Counted from the stretch's first letter, positions 1 to 6,751 are shown. The stretch: DNA of 10,398 nt from Promethearchaeia archaeon (GCA_029856295.1 JAHQWS010000022.1:1-10398); one strand, 5' to 3'. A program made the numbers and translations. Notes: a model not told the origin generated them from the sequence alone.

Positions 1-38
1 ATACTATAGATCGATTTAAGGAAGAGATTGAAGTTTAA
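1..38 (+). CDS. Possible C-terminal tail of an upstream gene (partial)
   Basis: The frame beginning at base 3 reads TIDRFKEEIEV and then stops at TAA (36-38). The residues look like an ordinary amphipathic protein C-terminus. The gene body lies outside the window, so no family can be named. Only 11 codons are visible, and in such AT-rich DNA a short open frame can arise by chance. A competing frame from base 10 stays open to about base 126 but reads as low-complexity K/I/L-rich sequence and looks less like protein. Confidence 0.3.
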   Translation, partial: TIDRFKEEIEV

Positions 39-124
39 AATTTACGAAAATAATTTCTTGACTATAAGAAAGAAAATTTCTCTAAAATTAATCTTATCAA
101 TCGGAAAATATTTACCTTTCAAAT

Positions 125-210
125 AAGTTTTAAAGATATATTATAATTTAATAATTAGAATAGTGGTTTTTTTTATTCAAATCATTAAAAAACTCCATCA
201 TAGGGGTCAA
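125..210 (+). promoter_or_regulatory. Candidate archaeal promoter and ribosome binding site of the oxidoreductase operon
   Basis: A TATA-like box, ATATATTATA, lies at 136-145 and is preceded by an A-rich stretch that could serve as a BRE. This would place transcription start near 165-170 and give a leader of about 50 nt. The leader ends in GGGGTCA (203-209), a partial match to the archaeal Shine-Dalgarno GGAGGTGATC, 7 nt before the TTG start at 217. No operator-like palindrome was seen. The rest of 39-216 is AT-rich and holds nothing else recognisable. Confidence 0.35.
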
Positions 211-216
211 TAAAAG

Positions 217-1689
217 TTGATATATGATGTTATAATTATTGGTGGGGGAATTAGCGGTTGCTGCATTGCGCGTACATTATCCAAGTATGATATGAAAATA
301 TGTTTATTAGAAAAAGATGCTGACTTAGCTTCCGGAACTACTAAAGCTAATTCTGGTGTTGTTCATGCGGGATATGCTTCTGAAAGGGAGTATGTGAAGA
401 GAAACTTATGCATTCAGGGTAATAAAATGTATTCTCAAGCGGCAGAAGAACTAAATTTTCCTTTTAAAAGGATTGGCTCTTTTGTTGTAGCTCTAGAAGA
501 TAGTCAAATAAAAATTTTAGAAGACTACAGAAAAAAGGGAACCGAGGATGGCGTTATTGGATTAGAGATAATTTTAGACCAGAAAAAAATTTTACATATG
601 GAACCCAGTTTAACTGAGGAAGTTGTAGGAGTTTTACATGCCCCTTCTGCAGGAATCGTGAGTCCTTATGAAATGACGTTTGCTCTAGCAGAAAACGCTG
701 CTTTAAATGGAGTTAAGATTTTCCGAAATCATAAAGTCGCAAATATTAAACATACCGATTATATATTTACGGTTAAAACAAAGCAAGGTGAATTTAAGGG
801 ACGAAATATTATAAATGCTGCTGGAATTTATGCAAGAAAGATTTCTAAAATGGTAGGTCTTGATTATTTTGATATAATGCCAAGAAAGGGGGAATACATA
901 TTATTCGATAGAAATATCCTTCAACTAAATAAAATCTTATTTCCCATACCCACAAAAATCTCAAAAGGAATCTTAGTTTGCCCTACTATTCATGAAAATA
1001 CCTTTGTAGGTCCAAATGCTCAAAATATTTCTGATAAAAAAGATATTGCAACTACGACTGCTGGTCTAAAAGAGATTCTGGAAGGCGCTAGAGCATTAGT
1101 TCCTAATATACCAGAAAGGAGTGCTATTAGAAATTTTGCTGGTCTTAGAGCCGTCCCAGATACTTATGATTTCATTATCGATAATACAGATGTGTATGGT
1201 TTTATTAATGTAGCGGGAATTTTATCACCAGGATTTACTTCTTGTTTTGCAATTGCCGAAAAAGTAGAGGGTTTTCTCGAATTACTTGGAGTGGAATTGA
1301 ATATAAAAGAAAATTATAATCCTTTCAGGCCTAAACCCGAACGATTTAATGACTTTACTATAGAAGAGCTTGATCAAAAAATAAAGGAAGATCCCGCATG
1401 GGGAAATATAATTTGCCGTTGCGAGACTGTTCCAGAAAAAGAGATCATCAACGCAATCCATGCTCCAGTGGGAGCAAGGACTGTAGATGGTGTGAAATTT
1501 AGATGTAGACCAGGAATGGGGCGATGTCAAGGTGGATTTTGCCGTCCACGCGTTATTGAAATACTTTCAAGGGAATTAAATATTCCTTATGATGAGGTCA
1601 CTAAAAGGGGGGAAGACACTAACTTCTTAGTAGGGAAAACAAAAGATTTTATACTGAAAAGCGTGGAAGAAGGGGGGATAGAGGAATGA
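217..1689 (+). CDS. glpA: GlpA/LhgO-type FAD-dependent dehydrogenase with BFD-like [2Fe-2S] domain
   Basis: This is a 490-residue FAD oxidoreductase of the DAO superfamily. The N-terminus has the dinucleotide-binding motif GGGISG (residues 9-14), the acidic residue E32 at the end of the second strand, and the family signature ANSGVVHAGY (44-53). The DAO fold runs to about residue 375. A C-terminal BFD-like domain follows, with C400-x-C402 and C437-x4-C442 as likely cluster ligands and an extra C430. This DAO plus BFD order matches GlpA, the catalytic subunit of anaerobic glycerol-3-phosphate dehydrogenase (glycerol-3-phosphate to dihydroxyacetone phosphate); LhgO-like and opine oxidases are related alternatives. 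The start is TTG at 217, chosen because it begins exactly at the Rossmann strand and has a GGGGTCA site 7 nt upstream. The stop overlaps the next gene by 4 nt. No membrane segment is visible. The fold is certain; the substrate is inferred mainly from the neighbours. Confidence 0.88.
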   Translation: MIYDVIIIGGGISGCCIARTLSKYDMKICLLEKDADLASGTTKANSGVVHAGYASEREYVKRNLCIQGNKMYSQAAEELNFPFKRIGSFVVALEDSQIKILEDYRKKGTEDGVIGLEIILDQKKILHMEPSLTEEVVGVLHAPSAGIVSPYEMTFALAENAALNGVKIFRNHKVANIKHTDYIFTVKTKQGEFKGRNIINAAGIYARKISKMVGLDYFDIMPRKGEYILFDRNILQLNKILFPIPTKISKGILVCPTIHENTFVGPNAQNISDKKDIATTTAGLKEILEGARALVPNIPERSAIRNFAGLRAVPDTYDFIIDNTDVYGFINVAGILSPGFTSCFAIAEKVEGFLELLGVELNIKENYNPFRPKPERFNDFTIEELDQKIKEDPAWGNIICRCETVPEKEIINAIHAPVGARTVDGVKFRCRPGMGRCQGGFCRPRVIEILSRELNIPYDEVTKRGEDTNFLVGKTKDFILKSVEEGGIEE

Positions 1690-2999
1690 TTAAATATGAA
1701 ACAGATGTTGCGGTAATTGGAGCCGGAGCTGCGGGGCTCGCTGCAGCCATCGAAATTAAAAAAGTGGGACTAGGAGTGTTAATATTAGAAAGAGATCGAG
1801 AGTTAGGTGGAATAACTTTACAATGTATTCATAACGGTTTTGGTTTAAGAGAATTTAACGAAGAATTAACTGGTCCGGAATACGCTCAAAGATTTATTAA
1901 CGAAATTAATGAATTAGAAATTCCCTATAAACTGAATACCATGGTAATAGAAACTAAGCCGGGAACATCTGAGAAGCCATATAAAACATTATTTGCCGTT
2001 AATAAACAAGAAGGAGTTATTAAAATAGAAGCAAAGGCGGTAATATTAGCAATGGGGTGCCGTGAAAGGCCAAGAGGCGCAATTAACATACCTGGCTTTA
2101 GACCCTCCGGGATTTATACTGCTGGACAGGCTCAAAGATTTGTAAATATGGAAGGGTGGCTCCCGGGAAAAACCTACGTGATTTTAGGAAGCGGAGATAT
2201 TGGTATGATTATGGCGCGGAGATTAACTTGGGAGGGATGTAAGGTTAAGGCAGTTGTTGAGATTTTACCTTATGTGAGTGGTCTACTCCGAAATCAAGTG
2301 CAATGTTTAGAGGATTATGATATTCCACTCATTACTAACTATACAGTAACTAAAATTCATGGGAAGGATAGAATTAAAGGGGTTACTATTTCGAAGGTGG
2401 ACCGAAATTTTGATAGAGTAATAGGTACTGATAAATTTATTGAATGTGACACTTTGTTATTGTCTGTTGGATTAATTCCTGAAAATGAATTAACCTTTAA
2501 TGCTGGGGCTAAACTTTCCTCTAATAATGGTCCAGTTGTCGATAATAATTCGGAGACAACTATAGATGGCATTTTTGCGTGCGGCAATGTGTTACAAGTA
2601 CATGATTTAGTTGATTTAGTAACAGCAGAAGCAAAAAGAGCTGGAAAGTATGCCGTTGACTATATTAATAATAGATATGGAAAAGATACAAAAAGAATTG
2701 GACAAATAAAATGTGTTGCTGGAGAAAATGTTAATTATGTCAAGCCTGATTTAATAAATAAGAGTGATTTATCAAAAGAGATAGTCTTTACGTTTAGAGT
2801 AAGATATCCTGATAGAAGAATACTTATTCAATTCAAAGATGAGAATGGAGTAATTTATAAAAAAAAGAAAATATATGTTATACCGAGTGAAATGATTGAA
2901 TTGAATTTAAATTTGGAAGAAATCGGGATAAACCATGAATGTAAACGTATTGAAATCGAAGTAATACCCCGACCAGAAGTATTAATTGAGGAGGATTGA
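1686..2999 (+). CDS. FAD/NAD(P)-dependent oxidoreductase, partner of the GlpA-like subunit
   Basis: This 437-residue protein belongs to the pyridine nucleotide-disulfide oxidoreductase fold. It has an N-terminal FAD motif GAGAAG (12-17), the conserved GGITLQCIHNGFG stretch just after it, and an internal NAD(P) motif GSGDIG (168-173). The FAD ribityl/ATG-like motif GIFACGN ends at N301. There is no CxxxxC redox disulfide, so it is not a thioredoxin-reductase-like enzyme. About 75 C-terminal residues after the FAD fold are beta-rich and of unknown role. Homologues accompany GlpA-like DAO proteins and DUF1667 proteins in bacterial glycerol-3-phosphate operons. It probably accepts electrons from the DAO/BFD subunit and hands them to NAD(P) or another carrier, which is an inference. 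The ATG overlaps the upstream stop (ATGA), and GGGGGGA at 1672-1678 is its ribosome binding site. Confidence 0.87.
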   Translation: MIKYETDVAVIGAGAAGLAAAIEIKKVGLGVLILERDRELGGITLQCIHNGFGLREFNEELTGPEYAQRFINEINELEIPYKLNTMVIETKPGTSEKPYKTLFAVNKQEGVIKIEAKAVILAMGCRERPRGAINIPGFRPSGIYTAGQAQRFVNMEGWLPGKTYVILGSGDIGMIMARRLTWEGCKVKAVVEILPYVSGLLRNQVQCLEDYDIPLITNYTVTKIHGKDRIKGVTISKVDRNFDRVIGTDKFIECDTLLLSVGLIPENELTFNAGAKLSSNNGPVVDNNSETTIDGIFACGNVLQVHDLVDLVTAEAKRAGKYAVDYINNRYGKDTKRIGQIKCVAGENVNYVKPDLINKSDLSKEIVFTFRVRYPDRRILIQFKDENGVIYKKKKIYVIPSEMIELNLNLEEIGINHECKRIEIEVIPRPEVLIEED

Positions 3000-3007
3000 T
3001 TTAAAAA

Positions 3008-3394
3008 ATGTCAGAAAGTAGCCAAAGTGTAGTCCGCGTCATTCGCTGTATAGTGTGCCCTACGGGTTGTGAAATTCAAGTAAAAAAAAATGAGAGCGGA
3101 GAAACTAGCTTCGAGGGTTATGCCTGCAAAAGAGGTTTAGAATACGCACAACAAGAGTTTTATGAACCAAAAAGGATTTTAACAACAACAATGAGAGTTC
3201 AAAATGGATTTTTGCCGTTAATACCTGTCAGAACGGATGTGGCCATTTTAAAAGACAAACTCGGAGATGCCCTCAAGGAAATTGCAGTAAAACAGATAAC
3301 AGCCCCTATAAAAGCGGGAGACATTTTGATTGAAAATATTTTAGATTCCGGTGCTAATATTATAGCGAGTCGAGATTTAAGTGAAATTCAATAA
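3008..3394 (+). CDS. DUF1667 small four-cysteine protein (probable iron-sulfur subunit)
   Basis: This is a 128-residue protein with C14-x2-C17-P-x2-C21 and then C40-KRG. The pattern resembles the N-terminal [4Fe-4S] motif of molybdopterin oxidoreductases and is typical of DUF1667. The family is known as the third gene after a GlpA-like and an FAD/NAD oxidoreductase gene, and that is exactly the arrangement here. A cluster-carrying electron-transfer role is likely but inferred; zinc binding is the alternative. The second half (about 55-128) has no cysteines and probably forms a small fold of its own. A strong GAGGAGGA ribosome binding site (2988-2995) lies inside the end of the upstream gene, 12 nt before the ATG. 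This confirms co-translation with the two upstream genes. It is the last gene of the operon. Confidence 0.85.
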   Translation: MSESSQSVVRVIRCIVCPTGCEIQVKKNESGETSFEGYACKRGLEYAQQEFYEPKRILTTTMRVQNGFLPLIPVRTDVAILKDKLGDALKEIAVKQITAPIKAGDILIENILDSGANIIASRDLSEIQ

Positions 3395-3460
3395 ATCATT
3401 TTTAAAATGATTATTAAGAATATAACTCAAAAAATTTAATTTTATTGTGTAATTTTTTTT
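3394..3460 (+). terminator. Candidate operon terminator (palindrome plus T-run)
   Basis: Immediately after the stop codon is a 19-base perfect palindrome-like element: AATCATTTT, one T, then AAAATGATT (3394-3412). An eight-T run follows at 3453-3460. Archaeal termination depends mainly on oligo-T, so the T-run is the more convincing part. The right arm and the T-run also belong to the 61-bp direct repeat described separately. Confidence 0.35.
3400..3460. repeat. Direct repeat, left copy, flanking the toxin-antitoxin cassette
   Basis: This 61-bp block matches 4496-4556 at 58 of 61 positions in the same orientation, with an offset of 1096 bp. The three differences fall at single bases, and the T8 ends of both copies align. 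Beyond the block, GGATGAAATATATA (3461-3474) resembles GGATGAGATATATA inside the phosphatase gene (4576-4589). The left copy may therefore be a decayed duplicate of the phosphatase upstream region and its first codons. The remaining 3475-3549 is AT-rich, with only a weak 6-bp hairpin (3478-3493). Confidence 0.8.
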
Positions 3461-3549
3461 GGATGAAATATATATATTCATTTAAGAAAATGATTTTAAA
3501 TTAAATCGATTTTTAGTAAAAGTAAAAGATTATATTTATATCAATAAGA

Positions 3550-4002
3550 TTACTCTTCTAATGCCCATTTCATTAGCACATTCGAAATGTAAACATCTTC
3601 TTGAAGTGAATTAAGATAAGTAATATATTCATCTCGAGTTTCAATTATTCTATTTTTATAAAGCGATTTCAATAGTCCAAGTGAGCCAGTAATTAAGATT
3701 CCAAGTTTTTCTGCATAATTTCGTAAAGGTCTATCATCTGAAGCTATTGGTTTATCATGTTCTAAGGCTAATCTTATTATGCTTAAATCAGCTGAACTCA
3801 AGGACAAGGGAATATTTTTCAAAGTGATACTCTCGTCTGGTTGTAAGATATTAATCCATTTAGGGATATTTTCTTGCCATTGAAGAGAATATTCATTTAA
3901 AATTTCCTTCGAAATAATGGCAGAGGGAAATAATAATTTTAAAGATGGAACTAGCTTAAGACGAATAAAAGCGCTTAAGACGCTATTGTCAAGAATAATC
4001 AT
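3550..4002 (-). CDS. PIN-domain toxin of DUF3368 type
   Basis: This is a 150-residue predicted metal-dependent ribonuclease, the toxin half of a type II toxin-antitoxin pair. PIN hallmarks are visible in order: D5 in the N-terminal strand (MIILDNSVL), E33 in the first helix (ISKEIL), D72 in SSADLS, and D89/D90 in the ASDDRPLR motif. These are followed by the GSLGLL turn (106-111) that typifies DUF3368 proteins. All expected acidic residues are present, so the nuclease is probably intact; its RNA target cannot be told from sequence. The gene starts 7 nt after the antitoxin stop and is surely co-transcribed with it. It is convergent with the oxidoreductase operon and lies inside the repeat-bounded segment. 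Confidence 0.82.
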   Translation of the reverse strand: MIILDNSVLSAFIRLKLVPSLKLLFPSAIISKEILNEYSLQWQENIPKWINILQPDESITLKNIPLSLSSADLSIIRLALEHDKPIASDDRPLRNYAEKLGILITGSLGLLKSLYKNRIIETRDEYITYLNSLQEDVYISNVLMKWALEE

Positions 4003-4009
4003 GTTGATA

Positions 4010-4291
4010 TTATTGATCTTTAGTTAAATTTTGAATTGTATCAAAATCCTTTTGGACTTCTTGAACAGTATCTGGGCCTCCAACATGTTTAAGATGTCTT
4101 TTTTGAAATTCAGATAGAAATTTATCCACTTTCATCTGCACTAAGGTAGCTGCTTTAGAAAGAGTTAGCTTCCCTTCTGAATATAACTCTAAAACCCAAA
4201 TTAAAAGACTTCTTTCTTCTAATCGTTCAAAACTAAGACCGGTTAATTCAAGTAAATCGACGGGTAGTTTTATATTTATTTTCTCTGTCAT
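4010..4291 (-). CDS. UPF0175-family antitoxin
   Basis: This is a 93-residue small protein. Its core, EGKLTLSKAATLVQMKVDKF (about residues 39-58), is the helix-turn-helix-like signature of UPF0175, the family that accompanies DUF3368 PIN proteins in archaea and cyanobacteria. The N-terminal half (MTEKINIKLPVDLLE) resembles the short strand and helix of antitoxins. By analogy with other pairs it should bind and neutralise the downstream PIN protein and repress its own promoter; neither is shown by the sequence. No Shine-Dalgarno sequence precedes the ATG, so translation is probably leaderless. The charged C-terminal tail (residues 66-93) may be the toxin-binding part, which is inferred. Confidence 0.8.
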   Translation of the reverse strand: MTEKINIKLPVDLLELTGLSFERLEERSLLIWVLELYSEGKLTLSKAATLVQMKVDKFLSEFQKRHLKHVGGPDTVQEVQKDFDTIQNLTKDQ

Positions 4292-4318
4292 ATATCTATA
4301 ATAAAAGTAGAATTATAT

Positions 4319-4327
4319 CTATATAAG
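4319..4327 (-). promoter_or_regulatory. Candidate TATA box of the toxin-antitoxin operon
   Basis: On the minus strand the sequence CTTATATAG lies 28-36 nt upstream of the antitoxin ATG. That is the right spacing for an archaeal TATA box driving a leaderless or nearly leaderless transcript, and it agrees with the missing ribosome binding site. No clear inverted operator was found. Confidence 0.4.
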
Positions 4328-4495
4328 AATTTGCTATACAATATGATTCTTTTGTAAATGATTTAATAATTGAGGGTATTTTTAATTTTTTCTTATTGAC
4401 TAAAATTTAAAAATCATTAATCTACGGCCGACAATAATCGAGGCTATACTAATCCCTTTTTTTATAATTTTACATATTCAATTTTTATATACAAC

Positions 4496-4556
4496 TTTTA
4501 AAATGATTATTAAGAATATTACTCAAAAAATTTAATTTTCTTGTATAATTTTTTTT
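4496..4556. repeat. Direct repeat, right copy, upstream of the phosphatase gene
   Basis: This 61-bp block matches 3400-3460 at 58 of 61 positions in the same orientation. It ends 8 nt before the phosphatase ATG and therefore occupies the phosphatase promoter. TTTAATTTT at 4531-4539 could act as a weak TATA box for a leaderless transcript. The palindrome seen at the left copy is absent here, because its left arm lies outside the repeated block. The remaining intergenic part, 4328-4495, shows no gene; a small GC-richer patch at about 4421-4450 has no recognised function. Confidence 0.8.
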
Positions 4557-4564
4557 ATCAATTA

Positions 4565-5026
4565 ATGCCTGATATGGATGAGATATATAAAGTTAACGAG
4601 AACCTTTATATAGGTGCCTATTGGCCTAGATTGAATTTTGAGAAGTTGGAACAAGAAAGAATTACTGCCATTGTAAATTTGATGGAAAAAAAACATTATA
4701 TGCCTCCTTTTCGAAGATATGCTTACTTATATAAAGGATTTCCAGATAACACTTACCCTCCTCATGAACTTATTGAAGAAATTTTAAACTTCATGGATAA
4801 ACATATTAAAGTGAAAAAGGGGAAAGTACTGGTGCATTGTGCGATGGGAATATCACGGAGTGGAGGATTAGTAGTAGCATGGTTATTAAAAGAAAATCCC
4901 TCATGGAGCTGGCGTGATGCTATGAATTATGTATGGAAAACACGCCAGATTTTACCCGCAGTAGAAATAAGAGAATCGATTTTAGACTATTTTGAATCGA
5001 TTGAAGGTCACAGAAGAAATTATTAA
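4565..5026 (+). CDS. Dual-specificity protein phosphatase (cysteine-based)
   Basis: This is a 153-residue phosphatase of the DUSP/protein tyrosine phosphatase-like family, about the usual size of the bare catalytic domain. The signature HCAMGISRSG is intact, with the nucleophile C92, phosphate-binding R98 and S99. D61 in GFPDNTYPP, 31 residues earlier, fits the general acid. The N-terminal VNENLYIGAYWPRLNFEKL stretch is typical of the DUSP start. It should remove phosphate from Ser/Thr/Tyr residues of cytosolic proteins, although some relatives act on RNA or phosphoinositides. The start is ATG 4565 (ATG 4574 is an alternative). The open frame extends back to TTG 4541, but those codons lie in the direct repeat and are not conserved in type, so they are rejected. 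No Shine-Dalgarno sequence is present. The gene is convergent with the methyltransferase, with 10 bp between the stops. No partner kinase is in the window. Confidence 0.88.
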   Translation: MPDMDEIYKVNENLYIGAYWPRLNFEKLEQERITAIVNLMEKKHYMPPFRRYAYLYKGFPDNTYPPHELIEEILNFMDKHIKVKKGKVLVHCAMGISRSGGLVVAWLLKENPSWSWRDAMNYVWKTRQILPAVEIRESILDYFESIEGHRRNY

Positions 5027-5036
5027 CCAATACTTT

Positions 5037-5723
5037 TTATTTAATGAGTAAATATGTTTCTGTTTCAATTTTCCATCTTTCGCCCCTATTTTCCCTCATA
5101 GTTGCATAATTTCTTATACTTTCATCAGGTATATTTGGTATCCAAATTATTTTTATTTCAGAATATCCAACTGTTTTTGCAACTCGATTTATTGACTCAA
5201 AATCATGTATAAATTTATGACCATAGTACGTATTCATCATTCGGTTCAAAAACAATGCGGAATCAAGCTCAATGCCCGCTAATTTTTCATGCCCTTTTAA
5301 AAAAATAGATTTTAAACCCTCATCGTAATATAAGGCATTAATTAAGCGTGTTAAAGATGGAGTCATAATGATATGCTTTCCTCCTTTTTTTAATACTCTA
5401 AAGGATTCTTTTAAAAAAGCTTTAAAATGTTTATAATAAATGTGTTCAATAACATGACAAGAGTAAATCATATCAACTGATTCAGAAGGAAAAGGTAATT
5501 TTTTAGCGATATTAATTGGAATTTTTCCAATGATGTCTGTGTTGAGAAACCCCTCTAATTTGTCTTTTCCCCCTCCAAAATGGATTTTTATCTCGTTGTG
5601 AGTTTTGTAATATTCTTTAATTTTAGATTTTCTCGAAAGTCTATTATGAATATTTAGCACTTTTTTAATTCTGAGTTTTAAATCAAATATAAGATGATTT
5701 AAAAGTCCTTCATCACGCTTCAT
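5037..5723 (-). CDS. Class I SAM-dependent methyltransferase, COG4627-like
   Basis: This is a 228-residue Rossmann-type methyltransferase. Motif I is IHFGGGKDKLEGFLNTDI, with the glycine loop at 49-52 and the acidic D63 that would hold the SAM ribose. LPFPSESVDMIYSCHVIEHI (76-95) supplies D84 and the HVIEH element, and ESFRVLKKGGKHIIMTPS (106-123) is the motif III strand and turn. The set resembles the predicted methyltransferases often found in polysaccharide and glycan loci, but no glycosyltransferase is nearby, so the substrate is unknown. The first 45 residues are basic and helical and may bind membrane or nucleic acid, which is inferred. No signal peptide or membrane segment was seen. 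ATG 5723 is the only plausible start. Confidence 0.82.
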   Translation of the reverse strand: MKRDEGLLNHLIFDLKLRIKKVLNIHNRLSRKSKIKEYYKTHNEIKIHFGGGKDKLEGFLNTDIIGKIPINIAKKLPFPSESVDMIYSCHVIEHIYYKHFKAFLKESFRVLKKGGKHIIMTPSLTRLINALYYDEGLKSIFLKGHEKLAGIELDSALFLNRMMNTYYGHKFIHDFESINRVAKTVGYSEIKIIWIPNIPDESIRNYATMRENRGERWKIETETYLLIK

Positions 5724-5751
5724 AATACAAAGTATTTACTGTAAAAATTAA

Positions 5752-5883
5752 ATTTTAGTTTTTAAAGAAACCATATTACCAAATAGAAGAATAATAGATA
5801 CAGGGGAAAGAATACCATATGATATAAATAGGTTTATTAAAAGGGATTACGATCGTAAAAATAAATCAAAAAAGAAATATTAA
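5752..5883 (+). other. Open frame without start codon in the 5724-5999 intergenic region
   Basis: Between the divergent methyltransferase and 7-TM genes, one plus-strand frame stays open for 43 codons to TAA at 5881-5883. Its second half has a protein-like composition, with DTGERIPYDINRFIKRDYDR followed by a lysine-rich tail. It has no ATG, GTG or TTG, and a stop lies directly upstream at 5749-5751. It could be the 3' remnant of a lost gene or a chance frame. The 12-bp palindrome TTACGATCGTAA (5847-5858) lies inside it. The rest of the region is AT-rich and holds the 7-TM gene promoter: a TATA-like ATATAAATA at 5908-5916. Confidence 0.2.
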
Positions 5884-5982
5884 TTATTTGTTAATAAAAA
5901 AATTAAAATATAAATACATAGGAAAAAAAATAATAATAGAATGAACACTTTTTAAAAAAAAATCAAATAAAATTTAACTGAT

Positions 5983-5990
5983 GGAGATGA
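5983..5990 (+). promoter_or_regulatory. Ribosome binding site of the 7-TM gene
   Basis: GGAGATGA is a near-perfect match to the archaeal Shine-Dalgarno GGAGGTGA and lies 9 nt before ATG 6000. It fixes that start and implies a leadered transcript, consistent with the TATA-like box about 90 nt upstream of the ATG. Confidence 0.6.
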
Positions 5991-5999
5991 AAAATTTAA

Positions 6000-6748
6000 A
6001 TGGCTAATTTCATTGGTAATCTTTCCCTTACAGGCTTTTTGGATGGTATTACTGCAACTGGCATCATACTTTCTTGTGTTATTTTTGGATTATTTTCTTT
6101 TTATAAAGCAAAGAAATTAGAGGCAAAACTACTTTCCTGGGCAGGATTAAATATGGTCTTTGTAGGATGCTTGTGGTTAGGTCCAGCAACAGATTTCTTT
6201 CATATGATAATTACTGGTAAAAATTTAAGTCCATTATATTTATACAGTTGGCTAAGTTATATATGGATATTGCCAGCGGTGTTGACGGGTTACTATATTG
6301 GCGCACAGAACTTTTGATGCCTGATAAGAAAAAAATAGTAGTAGGCATATATACAATAATAGGAGTTATTTTTGAAATTCTGGTGTTTACATCGCCAATA
6401 AACGCTGTTTCTATATTTGGAATACGATTCGAACCAGTTTTCATTATTAATCAACCAATTGAAGGGGATTTAATTGATTCGGGATTTAATAGGGCAAGTC
6501 TTGCTTACTATATACTTTTATTTTTCCAATTTTCGATTATAATCTTTTTGACTTTAGGCTATGCCATAAAAGCTAAGCAGGCAACTGGGGAATTAAGAAA
6601 AAAATTCACATATTTATCAATCGCAAGTTTATTTTTTTTCATATGTGGATTGTTTGACTCGATAGTTCCACCTGGACCATATCTAGCAGCATGGAGAGGA
6701 TTGATGATGACTTATTCATTGTGGATGTATCTTGGTTTAAAGACATAA
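6000..6748 (+). pseudogene. Seven-transmembrane protein interrupted by a frameshift
   Basis: Two overlapping frames together encode one membrane protein. The first frame (6000-6317) gives three hydrophobic segments and stops at TGA. The second frame continues at about 6308 with ELLMPDKKK and ends at 6748. Adding one base near 6306-6308 restores a 249-residue product with seven membrane segments at about 12-34, 43-63, 80-101, 113-133, 168-190, 203-222 and 228-247. The seven-helix layout, with a short charged loop GELRKK before helix six, resembles stand-alone 7-TM sensor modules found at the N-terminus of histidine kinases. No kinase or other output domain is attached here, and the function is unknown. 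A second gene starting at TTG 6248 is unlikely, because its first 20 residues would not be membrane-like while the other frame completes helix three. The break may be a real mutation or a sequencing or assembly error. Confidence 0.7.
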
Positions 6749-6751
6749 GAA

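Noticed and set aside
1282..1530. Antisense open frames within known genes (also 2357-2587, 6211-6444 and 9563-9847)
   Set aside because: Each lies wholly opposite well-supported coding sequence and has no family motif or ribosome binding site of its own.
3400..4556. The flanking repeats as ends of an insertion sequence or as a CRISPR array
   Set aside because: The repeats are direct rather than inverted, there are only two copies 1 kb apart, and there is no transposase or Cas gene.
4541..4564. Upstream TTG as the start of the phosphatase, adding eight residues
   Set aside because: These codons lie mostly within the 61-bp direct repeat, which is also present where no gene follows, and the family's N-terminal motif begins after ATG 4565.
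5847..5858. 12-bp palindrome TTACGATCGTAA as an operator
   Set aside because: It occurs once, is not at a promoter position for either neighbour (more than 120 bp from both starts), and short palindromes are frequent by chance.
6303..6317. Programmed -1 frameshifting in the 7-TM gene
   Set aside because: No slippery heptamer of the X XXY YYZ type is present at the crossover and no obvious stem-loop follows. A mutation or sequence error is simpler.
6248..6748. A separate gene starting at TTG 6248
   Set aside because: Its first 20 residues are not membrane-like, whereas the other frame completes the third helix there. One frameshifted 7-TM gene explains both frames better.
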